A stretch of 60,000 nt of DNA from Owenia fusiformis (taxonomy: Eukaryota > Annelida > Polychaeta > Sabellida > Oweniidae): contig CAIIXF020000004.1 of NCBI GenBank assembly GCA_903813345.2, forward strand, positions 13,044,196 to 13,104,195, written 5' to 3'. The notes below the pieces were generated by a model. That model was not told where the DNA came from, searched no databases, and saw only the letters and a program-made list of their open reading frames with translations. Below, piece by piece: positions 11,401-23,299 of this stretch. Both the position numbers and the translations under genes were made by a program. How positions within the stretch are numbered: position 1 is the stretch's first letter; each line of letters starts with the position of its first letter.

Positions 11401-14400
11401 ATGTTAGACTAACTATGAAAATATAAATATGAAATAATATGTTAGCTTGAAGTCATATATAAGATGAAAATATATGTTCATGCATTTGCATTTTTCCAAA
11501 GGGAATATTCCCATGTAAGTAAATACAGGTGCAATATATAATTTATATGTATATCTATGTCATCTGTCTATACATGCGCGTATAGCCTAGTGTTACATGT
11601 GAACAAGATGGTTCTGGAAAGAAATGAGCGTGGCAGATTTGCTAAAATGCCACATACACCACAAAAGCAAGACCAATTTGAAAGTAAGTTCATTATTCTC
11701 AAGGGTACACTTCAAGTGAAAGCTACATTGCTACAGGGTGGCCTATCATTCTGAGACAAATGTATTATCCAACGATTGTGATTTTCGAAGCTAAAATATG
11801 ATATCTTGACCAGATGGAAATACATTCCCATGAGATATGTATATAGTCAAAAGTGATAACTATTTATTGAGTGTAATGAAATGTATCCTTCGCTAACTGC
11901 TTTTGTTTGAGATAATTATCATGAAATGTTTTTAAATCAATTTTTATGTGTGTCATTGATCCTAATCCACCCTGTAGTCTGGTGTTTGTAGAGCATTTCG
12001 ACTCGTACAACTTATTCTCACAAATATCAAACCTCATTTACTAATTAATTTTTTGTGTGAATATGAAGAGTCCAAGCATTGCTTTTTTATGTTTATTGTA
12101 TAGCTATATTTAGCCTTGATATCCATGATTTTTTAAAACAAAATCTCACCGTTAGATTTCGGGCTATTCATGTTTACTCATTTGTCTAATTGGAAAACAA
12201 TGCAAATCTCATTTTTTCAAAGGAAAAAAATTGAAATTCTAAGACGGTGAAAAATCATTAAAAAATACACAGATTCAGAATCCGGCAAGCATTTTCCCTT
12301 ATTCCTCTCCGTTAAGAAGTTTTGCAAGGTGTTGGATTCCTTTAAATTACATTTTTTATTTGAAGTATTTTTTGCTATTATCTTTCACTCAAAGGTTACG
12401 TACTGCAGCAATCGATACGATTCCATATGACTATCTGGAGCACTTTATATGACTTTCCTAAATCAACGATCCACCATGGCTGCTCGATTGGATCTGCATA
12501 TGTGTGTGAACACGACCTGCCAAAAAGGTAACGCCCGTCTGTATTACCGTCTACAGCATTTCCAGATTTACCATCAGAATTACGATTCCCAAAGGTGCTT
12601 ATTTGATAAGTCGGTTTATTTAACGCTATATTTGTGTAGTTGTTAAGCGTCTTGAAGTAATCTAAAAAGTGATAAATGAGAAATCACATAGACTGTGGAC
12701 TACTCTGATAATTGCAACTTCCATTTTTCATGGAAGGTCACACATTCCAACATATTTCAAACAGTCTGTATGATTATGCTAGGCACTTTCTGGGTAGTTG
12801 GACTTCATGTAGGGGTGGCAGACGGCCCTCAGGCCAATTCATACCCCCACCCTAAGAAAACCTTGGGGGTACTTTAATACCACCTGATAAAAAGAATACT
12901 AATGCATGTCATATATTCATAGTTTTATAGTAGGCAGAACATACCATGGTTAGTCAGTGCCAGAAATGTCCAATCTCTAACTTATATGGTTACCATGGAA
13001 ACAGTATTTATATCTCAAAATCTTCTCAATTTGACCTCCTCCAAAATATGTCCCTTAGCCCTCAAAGTGAAATATTTGCAAATTTGTTTGGATTTTGTGG
13101 CTGCAACTTTGTCAAAAGTTGTATAAATATGTATATATTCACACTAAAGCTAAAAAGTTGATATAATGCTCCAATAAATCAATAATATCTATCAAATATA
13201 GTCACACACAACTACTTTTAGGGAAAAGTGGGCGTGGCACTTTTTGGAACTTGTGTAATTGTTGCAGCATTAAGCAAAAAATACATATTACACTAACAAT
13301 AATTGACATTTAATTATCATTTACTAACATTGTGTAACATTGTAATATGTTCATTATCATTATTAGATACTTAAATTATTTTATGTAAGTGTTATCATGA
13401 ACTTTCCTTTTATCCCTATACCATACAAGGTGGGCATCACCAATGGTGTCAAACTAACTTTTCTGTTTAACTTATTTTTTACCATAGACAAGGGAAAAAG
13501 CTTTACTTGAAGTCGTGACCTCATTAGGTGCTATGTATATGGATAGATGGATTGATACTAGTCGGTAGATGGCAGCACTTGTGCTAGTTGGGCTAGATAC
13601 AAGTATTTACCATTGACTTGACATGTGTCACTTAGTCTATTGATTTACCATATTCGTTCTGTTGGATTAAAGTAAAACTGCATTTGCATTGAATTTGATG
13701 ATGTTCAGATTGTGTTTGAAATTTGATGATAATCAGAAGTGTTTGAAACTGGATGTTGTTCAGATTGTGTACACATGAACTTTAATAGGACCACTGAAAC
13801 AATAAGTCAATGTTTAAGATTCTTTAAAATTATCTCAATGAGAATTTAGCCTGTTAACCTATAGTTAAACTACACTTCAGCAAGATTTCGAAGCTATATA
13901 ACAAATCTCATAATTTGCAACTTTTTCATTATTTGATAATTTAACCCATTATTCTTTATTGCTGATTTAAAAATTGCAAGGAATTCAAATGACCTAGGGA
14001 AGCCAGTGATATGAATTGGCCTTATTCATTGAGTTACATTAAAATGGAAAATTGTGAAGAACAAGAGAACTGTTCCACGGCTTCACAGGAAATATGGAAG
14101 CAAAGTCAACAAGGGATGTGGGAACTAGGCTGTTAACATATAGAGCTTTAGAACTCTCCAGGGAAGTGTCTCTATTTGGTATAAAATACACAGGTCTATT
14201 CATGCACACCATTTTAAATATGAATCAAAATTAGTGATATCCATGTTTCTGGTGAAAGCATTAATTGAAAGAGACAATCATCCTACCCCAATGGTATAAA
14301 ATATAAGGAAGTTCGAAGCAGTAAAAAGGTATTACCATTTTAGATTTGATTGAACAAATTGAATCAGAGGCAATTTTTAAATTTCGATATATTAAAAGAG

Positions 14401-17400
14401 GCTCTCTTGGTTAGATGGGAGAATTAGCTGCATGTTAAAGGTGCCGCTTTGTTCAGTTTATAACAAAATTGATATTAAGCCCGAAACAGTAAGACATGTT
14501 AAGCAAATATTTCATTCTATGGAGGGCAATTCCTGTTCATCTTTCAATGATTTTTGCAATATGTATTGCCCGCAGCCCGTAGGGCCATGGTAATACATGT
14601 TGCAAAAATCATTGAAAGTGCAGTTGTCAGAATCCCCAGGCGGGCAATACGCTGGACAATACGTCTTTTAAATATGGAAATAATTCAGTGAGCTGTGAAA
14701 TACGCTGGTATTTTTAGTCACATGGTTCTGAATTAGCCAATCAAATCACACGACTTATAGCAATGATGCAATAATTAGTGCTACTTCCATGAACACCCGT
14801 TTTGTAGAATAAGATTCTGATTCTCGTATTTGGTATATATATGAATTAGACAAAGGCAAATCCAGTCGAACATCTTGTTGAGCATCAAACAAAGGTACAA
14901 GCTATATATCATTTCTCAAAATGGCCACTTTACTGAAGAAATTGTCAAAAGATTATATGTATCATGTTTTAATGTATTTACGATTAAATATAGCTGTCTT
15001 AATAAGTACACATGATGAAAATACAGGCACAAACAAAATGCATACTTTCTGAAACCTTGCGTTTGGATATTGATAAATTGAATGATATTGGCTAAAACTT
15101 CTGTCAGAATTGAAACAATATTTCCCCAAGAAAAGTCAACATTTCAAAACAACAGCAATAGCTAGAACTATCCTATTTAGATGTTTACTTGACAGTATGG
15201 AAAATTGGGGAAGCCTAACAGAGAATCATAACAGATAGAGGTAGAAAGATTTGATAAAGAAAATGGAGTTTTGGTGTGGGAGGGGGGGGGGGGCGTGTAA
15301 TTGTATACTTGTTTATAAAATTGATAAAATGACATATTCTAGACAAGGATAGGCATTTGCCATAATAAACTATGAGGGATAATAACTCATAAACTTACAC
15401 AATGGAGATTTGGGGTAGTAATATGGAACATACGTTATATGGAAACTGTAACCTTATAAGATCTTGTCCAGTATTTCAGTCATACCTGATTATAAAGGAC
15501 CATTGATGTTACAGCATCAGGGCATATTACATATAATATTTAATCATGACCATCATTTCTACTGTGCCAAAATCATTCAACCAATTTTAAAATGGAATAC
15601 GAGAACAAGATTTCTTATTTTAGGTTATATTCATATGTATAATAATATTTGATATTAAACATATTAACTTTTATTGTTTTTATACACTAAACAGATTTGT
15701 TTAGATATTATTTTAAGTTTTAACATAACAAACCACTTTCCAGGTCGAAGGAATCACTAAAGGTACAGCATTTCAGAAATATGTAAATTGTTTATATTTC
15801 ATTATTTTGTGAAATACTAAAAGGAGTTTCACCCGTACCTTGTTGACCATGAGTCAATGAATGCATTATGTAATATCTGCAAAATGATGCACTATGCAAT
15901 TCATACATGGAATAATTTATTTTGCCATATTGGAATCAAGTATTTTCGTTAATCCATTGGATAGATCATGCATTACCTGATGTTGATAATAGAATCAGTT
16001 AGTCAATTGTAAGACACCATTTATCCGAGAAAATTTTAGTTATGTATTAAGGCAGGGCATAACATTTCACATATCGTTTATTCATGTTTACTACATCTAT
16101 GATTCCAATGTCATTTAAGCCTGATTTGGTGCAAATGTCAAAGCATAACATCAACTCTAAAGTAGTTTAATTCAATGAAAATTAAAAATATCAAAATCAA
16201 CAATTACTGTCCGCCATCTTAGATGCGAAGGTTACGGCCGTTACCTTCACTTGGTACTGATCAGTGTTGGTCCATTACTTTTCAATTGCATAAAATGGCT
16301 CTAACCCTGACAAATGTATTAATCAATTTTAACTCATAGCTCTCGATCAATGAAACTATTTATATTCTAGCTTCAAGTCAATGAATACGACTTTGACAAG
16401 TCTAAAAAGACTATGGACCTCTAGGACTTAAAAGTTAATTTGACCATTAATGACCTATGATAGGGAAGGGTCATGATAACACTTATATAAAATATTTAAA
16501 GTATCTAATAATGATAATGAACATACTACAATGTTACACAATGTTAGTAGATGCTAATTAAATGTAAATTGTTGTTAGTGTAATAAGTATTTTTCATTTA
16601 ATGCTGCAACAATTACACAGGTACCAAAAAGTGCCACGCCCACTTTTCCCTAAAAGCAGTTGTGTGTGACTACATTTGATAAATATTATTAATTTATGAG
16701 ATCATTATATCAAGTTTTTAGTGCTTTAGTGTGAATATTAATTCAACTTTTGACAAAGTTGCAGCCACAAAATCCAAACAGATTTGCAAATATTTCACTT
16801 TGAGAACTTAAGGACACATTTGGGACGGGGTCAAATTGAGAAGATTGTGAGATATAAATACTGTTTCCATGGTAACCATATAAGTCAGAGATTGGAAATT
16901 TCTGGCACTGACTAACCATGGCATGCCCTACCAACTATAAAACGATGAATATCTGATATGCATTAGTATTATTTTTATTGGGTGGTATTAAAGTACCCCC
17001 AAGGTTTTGTTGGGGTAGGGGTATAAATTGGCCTGAGGGCCTTCTGCCACCCCTACATAAAGTCCAACTACCCAGAAAGTGTCTATTATAATCATACAAA
17101 TTGTTTGAAATATGTTGGAATGTGTGACCTTCCATGAAAAGCGAGATCCATTTCTAGAGCACTTCTACAGAATAGTCCGCAGTCTATCAAGGTCTAATGA
17201 GTTATGAGTTGATCGACTAAATTAACTTAATACAATTAAATCACATAATCCCTTGAAGTTTTTAATAATCTAATATCAATAGAATATAAAGCATAGCATA
17301 GAGACAGAACATGTTCTTGTATCCCTCATTCTGAATAATTTTATATAAACTTTTCACATGATTAATTCTAAAGCATTGCTGTGTCAGTATTCACATTTTA

Positions 17401-17767
17401 TTTATCCTACATTCGATTTTTAAAATCTATTCAGGGATGATATCGACTAAAAGTCAGTTTCACCTCTTTCAATCCGACCAAATTTCCACCCAGCTTCAAT
17501 GATCTCGCAATCATCAGTTTCTAAAAGCTCACATCTGGAGGAATCTGCATGGTAGTTAAATCCTATACATGTTTTTGCATGCACGCACATCAAAAGGCAG
17601 TGATTCCATGTAAAAATGTCCAGCATTATTTCAACCGGCGGTCCCAAATACTTAACATTTAATTTTGGTGTTGCAAAGGTCCCTGTTGTCCATTGTTTGC
17701 TGGTAATAATATCGACATATTGCCAGAGGAAAAAGAAGAAAAGTGACACTAAATTATTTGTTTTCAT
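8433..17767 (-). CDS. F-type lectin gene A (signal peptide, PAN-like, fucolectin domain)
   Basis: Coding exons are 17464-17767, 12404-12661 and 8433-8704. All introns are phase 1 with GT..AG borders, giving 277 aa. Exon 1 encodes a hydrophobic signal peptide (about residues 1-23, SLFFFFLWQYVDIITS) and a Cys-rich segment with CLLMCVHAKTC then GFNYHADSSRCELL, resembling a PAN/apple fold. Exons 2 and 3 form one F-type lectin domain (eel fucolectin/tachylectin-4 family): NIALNKPTYQ, AVDGNTDG, CSHTY, PWWIVDLGKSY, WNRID-CC, LHDFAIEIGC, VGRFIKINN and LTLCEVEVYAD. F-type lectins bind L-fucose and act in invertebrate pathogen recognition. The His, Arg-x-Asp and Cys-Cys positions are kept, although the His-Arg spacing (28 residues) is two longer than the classical 26. 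Introns 1 (4.8 kb) and 2 (3.7 kb) are full of transposons. The start is supported by the signal peptide and by an upstream sequence conserved in genes B and C. Confidence 0.85.
8705..9243. other. Lectin A intron 2, proximal part
   Basis: Intronic, non-coding. It has a local direct repeat of GAAAACATGAGGAGG near 9196-9228. Nothing else was recognised. Confidence 0.4.
9244..9603 (-). mobile_element. tRNA-derived SINE, copy 1 (full length)
   Basis: Read on the minus strand from 9603, the head is tRNA-like: A box TAGCTCAAGTGG (here CAGCTCAAGTGG), an anticodon arm with stem CCTGA/TCGGG and loop CATGTAA (TGT triplet, Thr-like), and B box GGTTCGATTCC. It continues into an unrelated body (CCTTCGGGGGATGG, TTGACAACCTG) and ends in an AATAAATAAAATAAA tail near 9250. 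That is a SINE rather than a tRNA gene: the acceptor stem does not pair well and the body is shared with the next copy. Confidence 0.8.
9604..9884 (-). mobile_element. tRNA-derived SINE, copy 2 in tandem, lacking its 3' tail
   Basis: The same head begins at 9884 (GGCTCCGTAGCTCAAGTGG) with intact A and B boxes, and the same body follows. It stops where the head of copy 1 starts, so the two form a head-to-tail dimer with a period near 282 bp. This copy lacks an insert (AACTGAAAACAT) present in copy 1. Confidence 0.8.
10300..10670. repeat. Cluster of palindromes in lectin A intron 2
   Basis: GGCTATATATTCCTGTATAGCC forms a small hairpin near 10339-10361. A TGACGTCA-containing stretch follows (10388-10445, GTGTGACGTCA). 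A larger imperfect inverted repeat spans about 10540-10664: ATTATGTCCGTATCATTGAATATATGCCT against AGGCACATATTCAATGATAGGGACATAAT, with a GC-richer loop containing CTCGCAAGCTCGGGC. This looks like a foldback element of the same style as those near 14.5 and 47.4 kb. Confidence 0.55.
10671..11077. other. Lectin A intron 2, AT-rich
   Basis: Very AT-rich non-coding DNA. Two short stretches share TTGAAGAAAATCTGAATT-like sequence (10833-10850 and 10972-10992), suggesting an old local duplication. Around 11010-11040 there is a TTTTAATTTGAAATTAAAA palindrome. Confidence 0.4.
11082..12341. mobile_element. Non-autonomous DNA transposon with TTAA target duplication
   Basis: TTAA (11078-11081) is followed by AGGGACCCAACACC. 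The other end is GGTGTTGGATTCCT followed by TTAA (12342-12345). Terminal inverted repeats of about 14 bp with two mismatches and TTAA duplication fit Kolobok- or piggyBac-type elements; the AGGG ends favour Kolobok-like, which is inference. No transposase remains. A 65-codon plus-strand frame (11557-11754) is the longest open stretch and is unrecognised. It sits in intron 2 of lectin gene A, just downstream of exon 2. Confidence 0.6.
12727..13412 (+). repeat. Left arm of a 0.68-kb inverted repeat in lectin A intron 1
   Basis: Starting at TTTTCATGGAAGGTCACAC, this arm matches the complement of 16463-17141 over its whole length. Landmarks are GGGTAGTTGGACTT, GAGGGCC, CCTTGGGGGTACTTTAATACC, CCATGGTTAGTCAGTGCCAG and GTGGCTGCAACTTTGTCAAA. 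Divergence is mostly substitutions and small indels. It lies just upstream (in the gene sense) of exon 2. Confidence 0.8.
13413..16462. other. Spacer between the inverted arms (lectin A intron 1)
   Basis: About 3 kb of AT-rich DNA without a convincing gene. It holds an imperfect hairpin at about 14545-14625 (TTTCAATGATTTTTGCAATATGTATT against its complement, with loop GCCCGCAGCCCGTAGGGCC) and a G-run at 15283-15293. If the arms are terminal inverted repeats, this is the interior of a 4.4-kb element whose genes have decayed. Confidence 0.4.
16463..17141 (-). repeat. Right arm of the inverted repeat in lectin A intron 1
   Basis: This is the complement of 12727-13412. The outer end GTGTGACCTTCCATGAAAA matches the outer end of the left arm. 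The arm ends inward near GGTCATGATAACACTTATATAAAA. The two arms are either long terminal inverted repeats of one element or two copies of a repeat in opposite orientation. Confidence 0.8.
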
Positions 17768-18070
17768 TTTGTTAGTTGACGTGTCTTCTTCAGCTTATTT
17801 GAAATAAGTGGCATTTCGTTTTTGCTATCCCATCACGGCTTTTATGACGTTTGGAAAAAAATTGCTATTAATTGTTTCACATCTCTAGCGTTGCTACTAA
17901 GGGTTATCAAACAATATTGAGCAAGTCCTATTGACAATTGAATGTATCGACCATGATTTCTATTATAAACGATACTTTATATCTCATATTTTATTTATTA
18001 ATGAATACTCCAAATTTTTTACAGATATTATTAAAATGTGCATTGAATAGTTGCATGATGCGTTGACTCA
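17768..18070 (-). promoter_or_regulatory. Conserved upstream region of lectin gene A
   Basis: Sequence before the start codon is shared with genes B (28568-28870) and C (33593-33836, continuing at 49930-49995). The 5'-untranslated phrase AAGAAGACACGTC..ACTAACAAA precedes the ATG. Further out are shared GTTGC/GGGTTATCAA, AAATGTATCGACCATGATTT and ATACTTTAT blocks. No TATA box could be assigned with confidence. Conservation may simply reflect recent tandem duplication, but these blocks are the natural candidates for a shared promoter. Confidence 0.55.
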
Positions 18071-20431
18071 TGATCATCCCTAGTTGTTAGTTATGTTTGG
18101 CTTATCAAAGACGATTTTATAAATATTGTTTTTGTATGCTTTCTTAATGAATAGAACATGATAAATAATAATAGAACTTTCTACCATATCTGACATGTTA
18201 TTGATATGTGGTAACACCAGTTACTAACTTATTACTGGCATCTGGATGATTGTGTCACAATAAGAAAATGTTACAATTTCTGAATTATATTATTATATCT
18301 TAATAAAACTAATCGAATTCCCCATCTTTTGGTCTAGGCTATAACATAATAAGTGTTACTTAGCTTATGGTCTACGCATTCTATCTGGAATATTTGTCTT
18401 TAAATTTCAAGTTTTAATATGGCAGGATTAATGTGAACTGTACTGAGTACTACAAATAAGTTCCTTATAATTAAATATGTTCACTGATTGAATAGAAAAA
18501 TATGAGGAGTGCGTAAGTCGAGTTGGTACCTTTATTCCAAACTGTATAAGACATGAATAATTAATCTTAACCGTATTCTATGTTATATCAATGTTTTGTA
18601 AAATTGATTTTTCAATTAAACATTATGTCAGACATGCACTTCCTAAATAATGTCAAAAAACAAAAAAGATGGCGTAAAATATTTTAGATATTTTTTTCAG
18701 ATATACATTCTGACGATTTTGCTTGAATATGATACCCAAACCTTACAGTAATTAAAGGCAGAATAAGATATAGGTATATGGGGTGACAAAATTAATGCAA
18801 CCAAATATATAATCGACCTACCAATCTATTCCTTATGATCACAAATACAATATATCCCAAACGGTCCATTATATGTTATAAATTGGTAAAAGTTATTCAG
18901 GATTCAAAGTGCACTTATTGGGGAAAAAGTTAAAATTGTCCCCCCAAATGATAAAAATGGCAACAATAACTATAGAAAATAATGCTTTATTGTGAAAAAA
19001 TCATTGGTTTTTCCAAAAAAGGATGCACTTGGGATATTTTTCAGAAAATAAAAGTGACGAGGAATGATTGATATGAGCCAAGACAGTCTAATATCTAAGG
19101 TCAAATGCTGAAGGGAAAGGACCAAGAACTCTAAAGAAACCCAACAGGAAAAGCAAACTCTAAGTGAAACCTGTTATAAGAAAAAATAGACCCTGATTAT
19201 CTAAAACGATGATCTAACGTGAAGGGAAATAATATACAAGTATATATTCACAGGGGTATAGCCAAGAAGAAAAAAACGACGAGGCAAAAACTATTTCGAA
19301 GACTTAAAAAGCAACGAGGCAAGCGTCTTCCTCGTCTACCTCGTCCTGGCTACGCTCCAATATTTCCATATTTAAGGTTCTAGACTAGCGGCCATGTAAC
19401 TTAGTCAGCATAAAGCGCCATTATTATAAACTTAACTCGATGATGGCAATTAAGAACTATAAGATAGTAACCCTTACGTCATGAGATTGTGCATAAATGA
19501 ATAAAAAATAAATGATTAAGATTTAAAATCTTCTAAAGTAATACAATTAATTAACAACTCACAAAAGATATGATGCATATGTTAAATAAACGAAATTCAG
19601 TCTCGAATTCCATAGGCAATTCAAAAAGTCAACAGTCCTTCGTAAATGAAACAATTGTTGTTTAGCTTGCTGACATGCTGGATCTGATTCACCTTTTAAA
19701 CTAGGATAAATTAAACTTGACACGCAGTTTCGTTTGTCACCTAGATACAGGCTTCGATTTTTTTTATTCTATACAGCATTAATTTCTTACATATGATATT
19801 ATCTAAAAACATACATACGCTTGACATTCTCCTAGATGTATGGAGCTTCTACAACGCTATAATAAAATATTTAATAGACTTGAAACTTTTCTTGTTGAAA
19901 TAACAATTGTATTTTAACTTTGATTAATTTTATTAATTTTGATTAATTATTTTAGGACGGTGATGTCATGGATAACATGATTCCAAATAACGTATATATA
20001 CTGTAAGTCAGTTACGCAGAATCGCTTGGATGATGTCACTAAACTGTTGCTCATGGATAGATCTTTTTGATAGATCTTAGTTGTTTGGTATAGTTTTTAC
20101 AAAATGATAACATTTTGTGAAAATATTTATTGGATCCTTATTGCTTCCTTAGTTTTGCACATCGGACTGATTGGTATAAAAATTACCCCATGACGGGGCT
20201 CTGTTCATATTTAGGGCGGTATACACTAAAGAGAAGTTGCACCCCTGGATGAGTCTCAACCGTAATGTCTAAAGTGAGATATGTCGTGACCTTTTGGACC
20301 AATATCTGGTATCACATGCAAACAGAGTTTGTTATGTAGCAAATAAATACTTGCTATTCGCACTCATTGACATTTTGTGACGAACGAGTACTATTGCATG
20401 CTGGTGATCCACTCGATTACGCTGGTTTCCG
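18071..20431. other. Intergenic AT-rich DNA between lectins A and B
   Basis: No gene was found. It contains repeat copy 18735-19080 (listed separately). Around 19270-19360 there are repeated GACGAGGCAA / CCTCGTC phrases in opposite orientations next to GGCTACGCTCC. Confidence 0.4.
18735..19080 (+). repeat. Interspersed repeat, also at 57,186-57,510 inverted
   Basis: TTAAAGGCAGAAT, GGGGTGACAAA, GACCTACC-ATCTATTCCTTA, TATGTTATAAATTGG and GATTCAAAGTGCA occur in the same order in the complement of 57186-57510. Identity is moderate. No coding potential was seen. The family is unknown. Confidence 0.7.
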
Positions 20432-20897
20432 AAACGGTTCGTTTCGGTCACAAAATGTCGGAACATCGAAGGTACGATTTTTCTTTTTTTCCTTATTTCA
20501 CACGTTGTTGGCAGAATTCCGAGGACATTTTTTCACAAACTTGTATCAGTATCATATGTTTAAAAAATGTACATATTTGCGAACAAATAGTTCAGAAGAC
20601 AACAGAATCGTCGATTTAATTTCTCACTTAAGTTACATAAACGGTATTTCGAAAAACAGTAAAGATCTGCACTTTTAACCCAAACCGTTTATGTAACTTA
20701 AGTGAGGAATTAAATCGACGATTTTGTTGCCTTCTGAGCTATTTTTTCGCAAACATGTACATTTCTAAAACATATGATACTGATACACGTTTGTGGGAAA
20801 AACGTCGTGGGGATTCTGCCTACAACGCGTAAAATAAGGAAAAAAGGAAAATCGTACCTTCGACGTTCCGACATTTTGTTACCGAAACGAAGCGTTT
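20432..20897. mobile_element. Near-perfect 466-bp palindrome (foldback element)
   Basis: AAACGGTTCGTTTCGGTCAC at the left is matched by the complement at the right end (GTTACCGAAACGAAGCGTTT). The arms run about 215 bp each to a small loop near 20650-20680. Pairing landmarks are AAAATGTCGGAAC, GAAGGTACGATTTT, TATCAGTATCATATGTTT and CGATTTAATTTCTCACTTAA. The two overlapping open frames here (103 and 80 codons) are accidents of the palindrome. Non-autonomous DNA element or large hairpin. Confidence 0.75.
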
Positions 20898-22189
20898 ATG
20901 CACCAATCGTCTTTAAAATTTTGGCTAATTAACACAATTCGGCTAAAAGCTCTGTCCTCATAAATTTGACCAAAAGATTCGGCTGATTTCCCTGACGTTG
21001 TGGAATTTCCGGCTAACACAAGGCTAAATTCCAAAACAATCGGCTAATTTATACCGTAAACAAACATCAATAGAGAGAGAATGCGCCGTCGGCTTATACA
21101 CCTTTGACAAGCTCAATAATCGGCTAATAAAGCTAGCTCGGATATCTTACCACAAATGAATGGAAGGGTTAAATGGGCACGCACTTATACAGAACTCCAA
21201 ACCATTGTTTTACGTCATATTCAAACTTCACGGTTCCATAATGGCAAACTTTTTGCAGAACGAAAGTAATCTATTTATCACTCATTTTAATTATTTACTC
21301 CAAATTAAATCTTCAAATATATTTGATAAATCATTCGCCATCCCTGCATTTGATAGCAACATTACTAAATATTCAGTAACAGTTGAACGCTTCTCAAAAG
21401 TTTTGATTTCGTTTCACCATTAATAATCCATTTCCGGCCAAAGCAGAATAAATCGAACAGAATGCTGATATATGAATTGAAAAACCATGATGACATTGCT
21501 CAAGCCTGGTTGGTGAATGGTAAAGTACTCAGGAAACTTGCTAGATCTGACAGCATTAAACACTTGTCTGTGGGTGATCTTCCGCTAAGTCAAACAAATC
21601 CATAATATAGTTGAAAGCTATTTATTTAACACTGAACTTACTATTTATTACAATGGAAATTATACCTGAATTGGCCAGCTATATCCTATATCTAAAAATT
21701 AATCAAACAAGTCATTTTCAGAGTGTTATTAACTGTAAATGCATGGCAAAACTTTTGGTATTAATATTCAACTTGATTTAGCTGAAATCGGAGGTTTGTC
21801 GAAATGGAAAGAATCTCGGCAATCATTTTGAATGAAGCTAACTGCAGTCAGAGTCACCCAGCTGTTGAACAGTGATCGAATTAAATTCAAAGCACCTCGA
21901 AACTATTACAATTTTCTACATACATGTACTACCCCAATATGGATTATTTTAGCTCTATTTATGGAGAAAGTACTCTTCAAAATGTATCAAAACTTGATCA
22001 ACTTCACATTAAACGGAAGCTGCTCTCATTTGCTCAGGAGCTCTTCAAGGGTCCTGCACAATCAAAACATTGAACTGTCTAAAATGGAAAACACTTGAAA
22101 ATCGGAGAAGGGATAAAAACTTTCTTAACATGTTCAAAATTTGCAACAACATATCACCCGACTATATAATTAACCTTTATATTCACCAC
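20898..22189. other. Intergenic sequence, no recognised gene
   Basis: Between 20920 and 21140 the word CGGCTAA(T/A) recurs about seven times at irregular spacing. From 21160 to 22098 there are two 87-88-codon open frames (21160-21423 and 21832-22098), possibly worn retroelement coding sequence, but I could not place them in a family. Confidence 0.35.
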
Positions 22190-23290
22190 TAGTATAATAG
22201 AATGAAACAAAAGATAAATCATATCTGTTGGTGCTAAGGTTCACTGGCGTGAACTTTTATTTAAAGCTTCAAAATCTTATTTTACATAAAATAGATGGCA
22301 TGACGGCCATATGCACATATCTCAAGTAGGTACCAGAGGTTTATTTTACATAAAATATATGGCATGATGGTCACCTGAAACTATTATTTGACACTAGTAC
22401 AATAGATGGCACCACAGCCATTACATTACAACTTGCAATGAGAGGTGGCATGATGGATAGGGTTTGGAGGAGGGTTTTAAATTATGAATTTCTTACTTAA
22501 AAACTTGACTAACAGAACTTATGTCTTAAATGTACTGGCCCAAAGTGAGGTGTCAGGGAAAGTTCCAAGCTATCTGCTTCCAACCCAAATTATCCAAGGA
22601 ATCCTATTGGTTCACATAAAAACTGTTATGATACTTGTAGACAAGAACCATAACATACCTTTATATTCACCACTAGTATAATAGAATTAAACAAAAGATA
22701 AATCATATCTGTTGGTGCTAAGGTTCACTGGCGTGAACTTTTATTTAAAGCTTCAAAATCTTATTTTGCATAAAATAGATGGCATGACGGCCATATGCAC
22801 ATATCTCAAGTAGGTACCAGAGGTTTATTTTACATAAAATATATGGCATGATGGTCACCTGAAACTATTATTTGACACTAGTATAATAGATGGCACCACA
22901 GCCATTACATTACAACTTGCAATGAGAGGTGGCATGATGGATAGGGTTTGGAGGAGGGTTTTAAATTATGAATTTCTTACTTGAAAACTTGTCTAACAGA
23001 ACTTATGTCTTAAATGTACTGGCGCAAAGTGAGGTGCCAGGGAAAGTTCCTAGCTATCAGCTTCCAACCCAAATTATCCAAGGAATCCTATTGGTTCACA
23101 TAAAAACTGTTATGATACTTGCAGACAAGAACCATAACATACCTTTATATTCACCACTAGTATAATAGAATTAAACAAAAGATAAATCATTTCTGTTGGT
23201 GCTAAGGTTCACTGGCGTGAACTTTTATTTAAAGCTTCAAAATTTTATTTTACATAAAATAGATGGCATTACGGCCATATGCACATATCT
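22190..23290 (+). repeat. Tandem duplication, 484-bp unit, about 2.3 copies
   Basis: TATTCACCACTAGTATAATAG followed by GGTTCACTGGCGTGAAC recurs at 22182, 22666 and 23150. The open frames at 22484-22681 and 22968-23165 are the same 65-codon frame in successive units, with only a few substitutions, so the duplication is recent. Within each unit there is a diverged internal repeat of ACATAAAATAgATGGCATGA. No known product. Confidence 0.85.
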
Positions 23291-23299
23291 CAGGTAGGC

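Noticed and set aside
20367-20678. 103-codon open frame
   Set aside because: It lies inside the long palindrome and its start is outside the element; no family resemblance.
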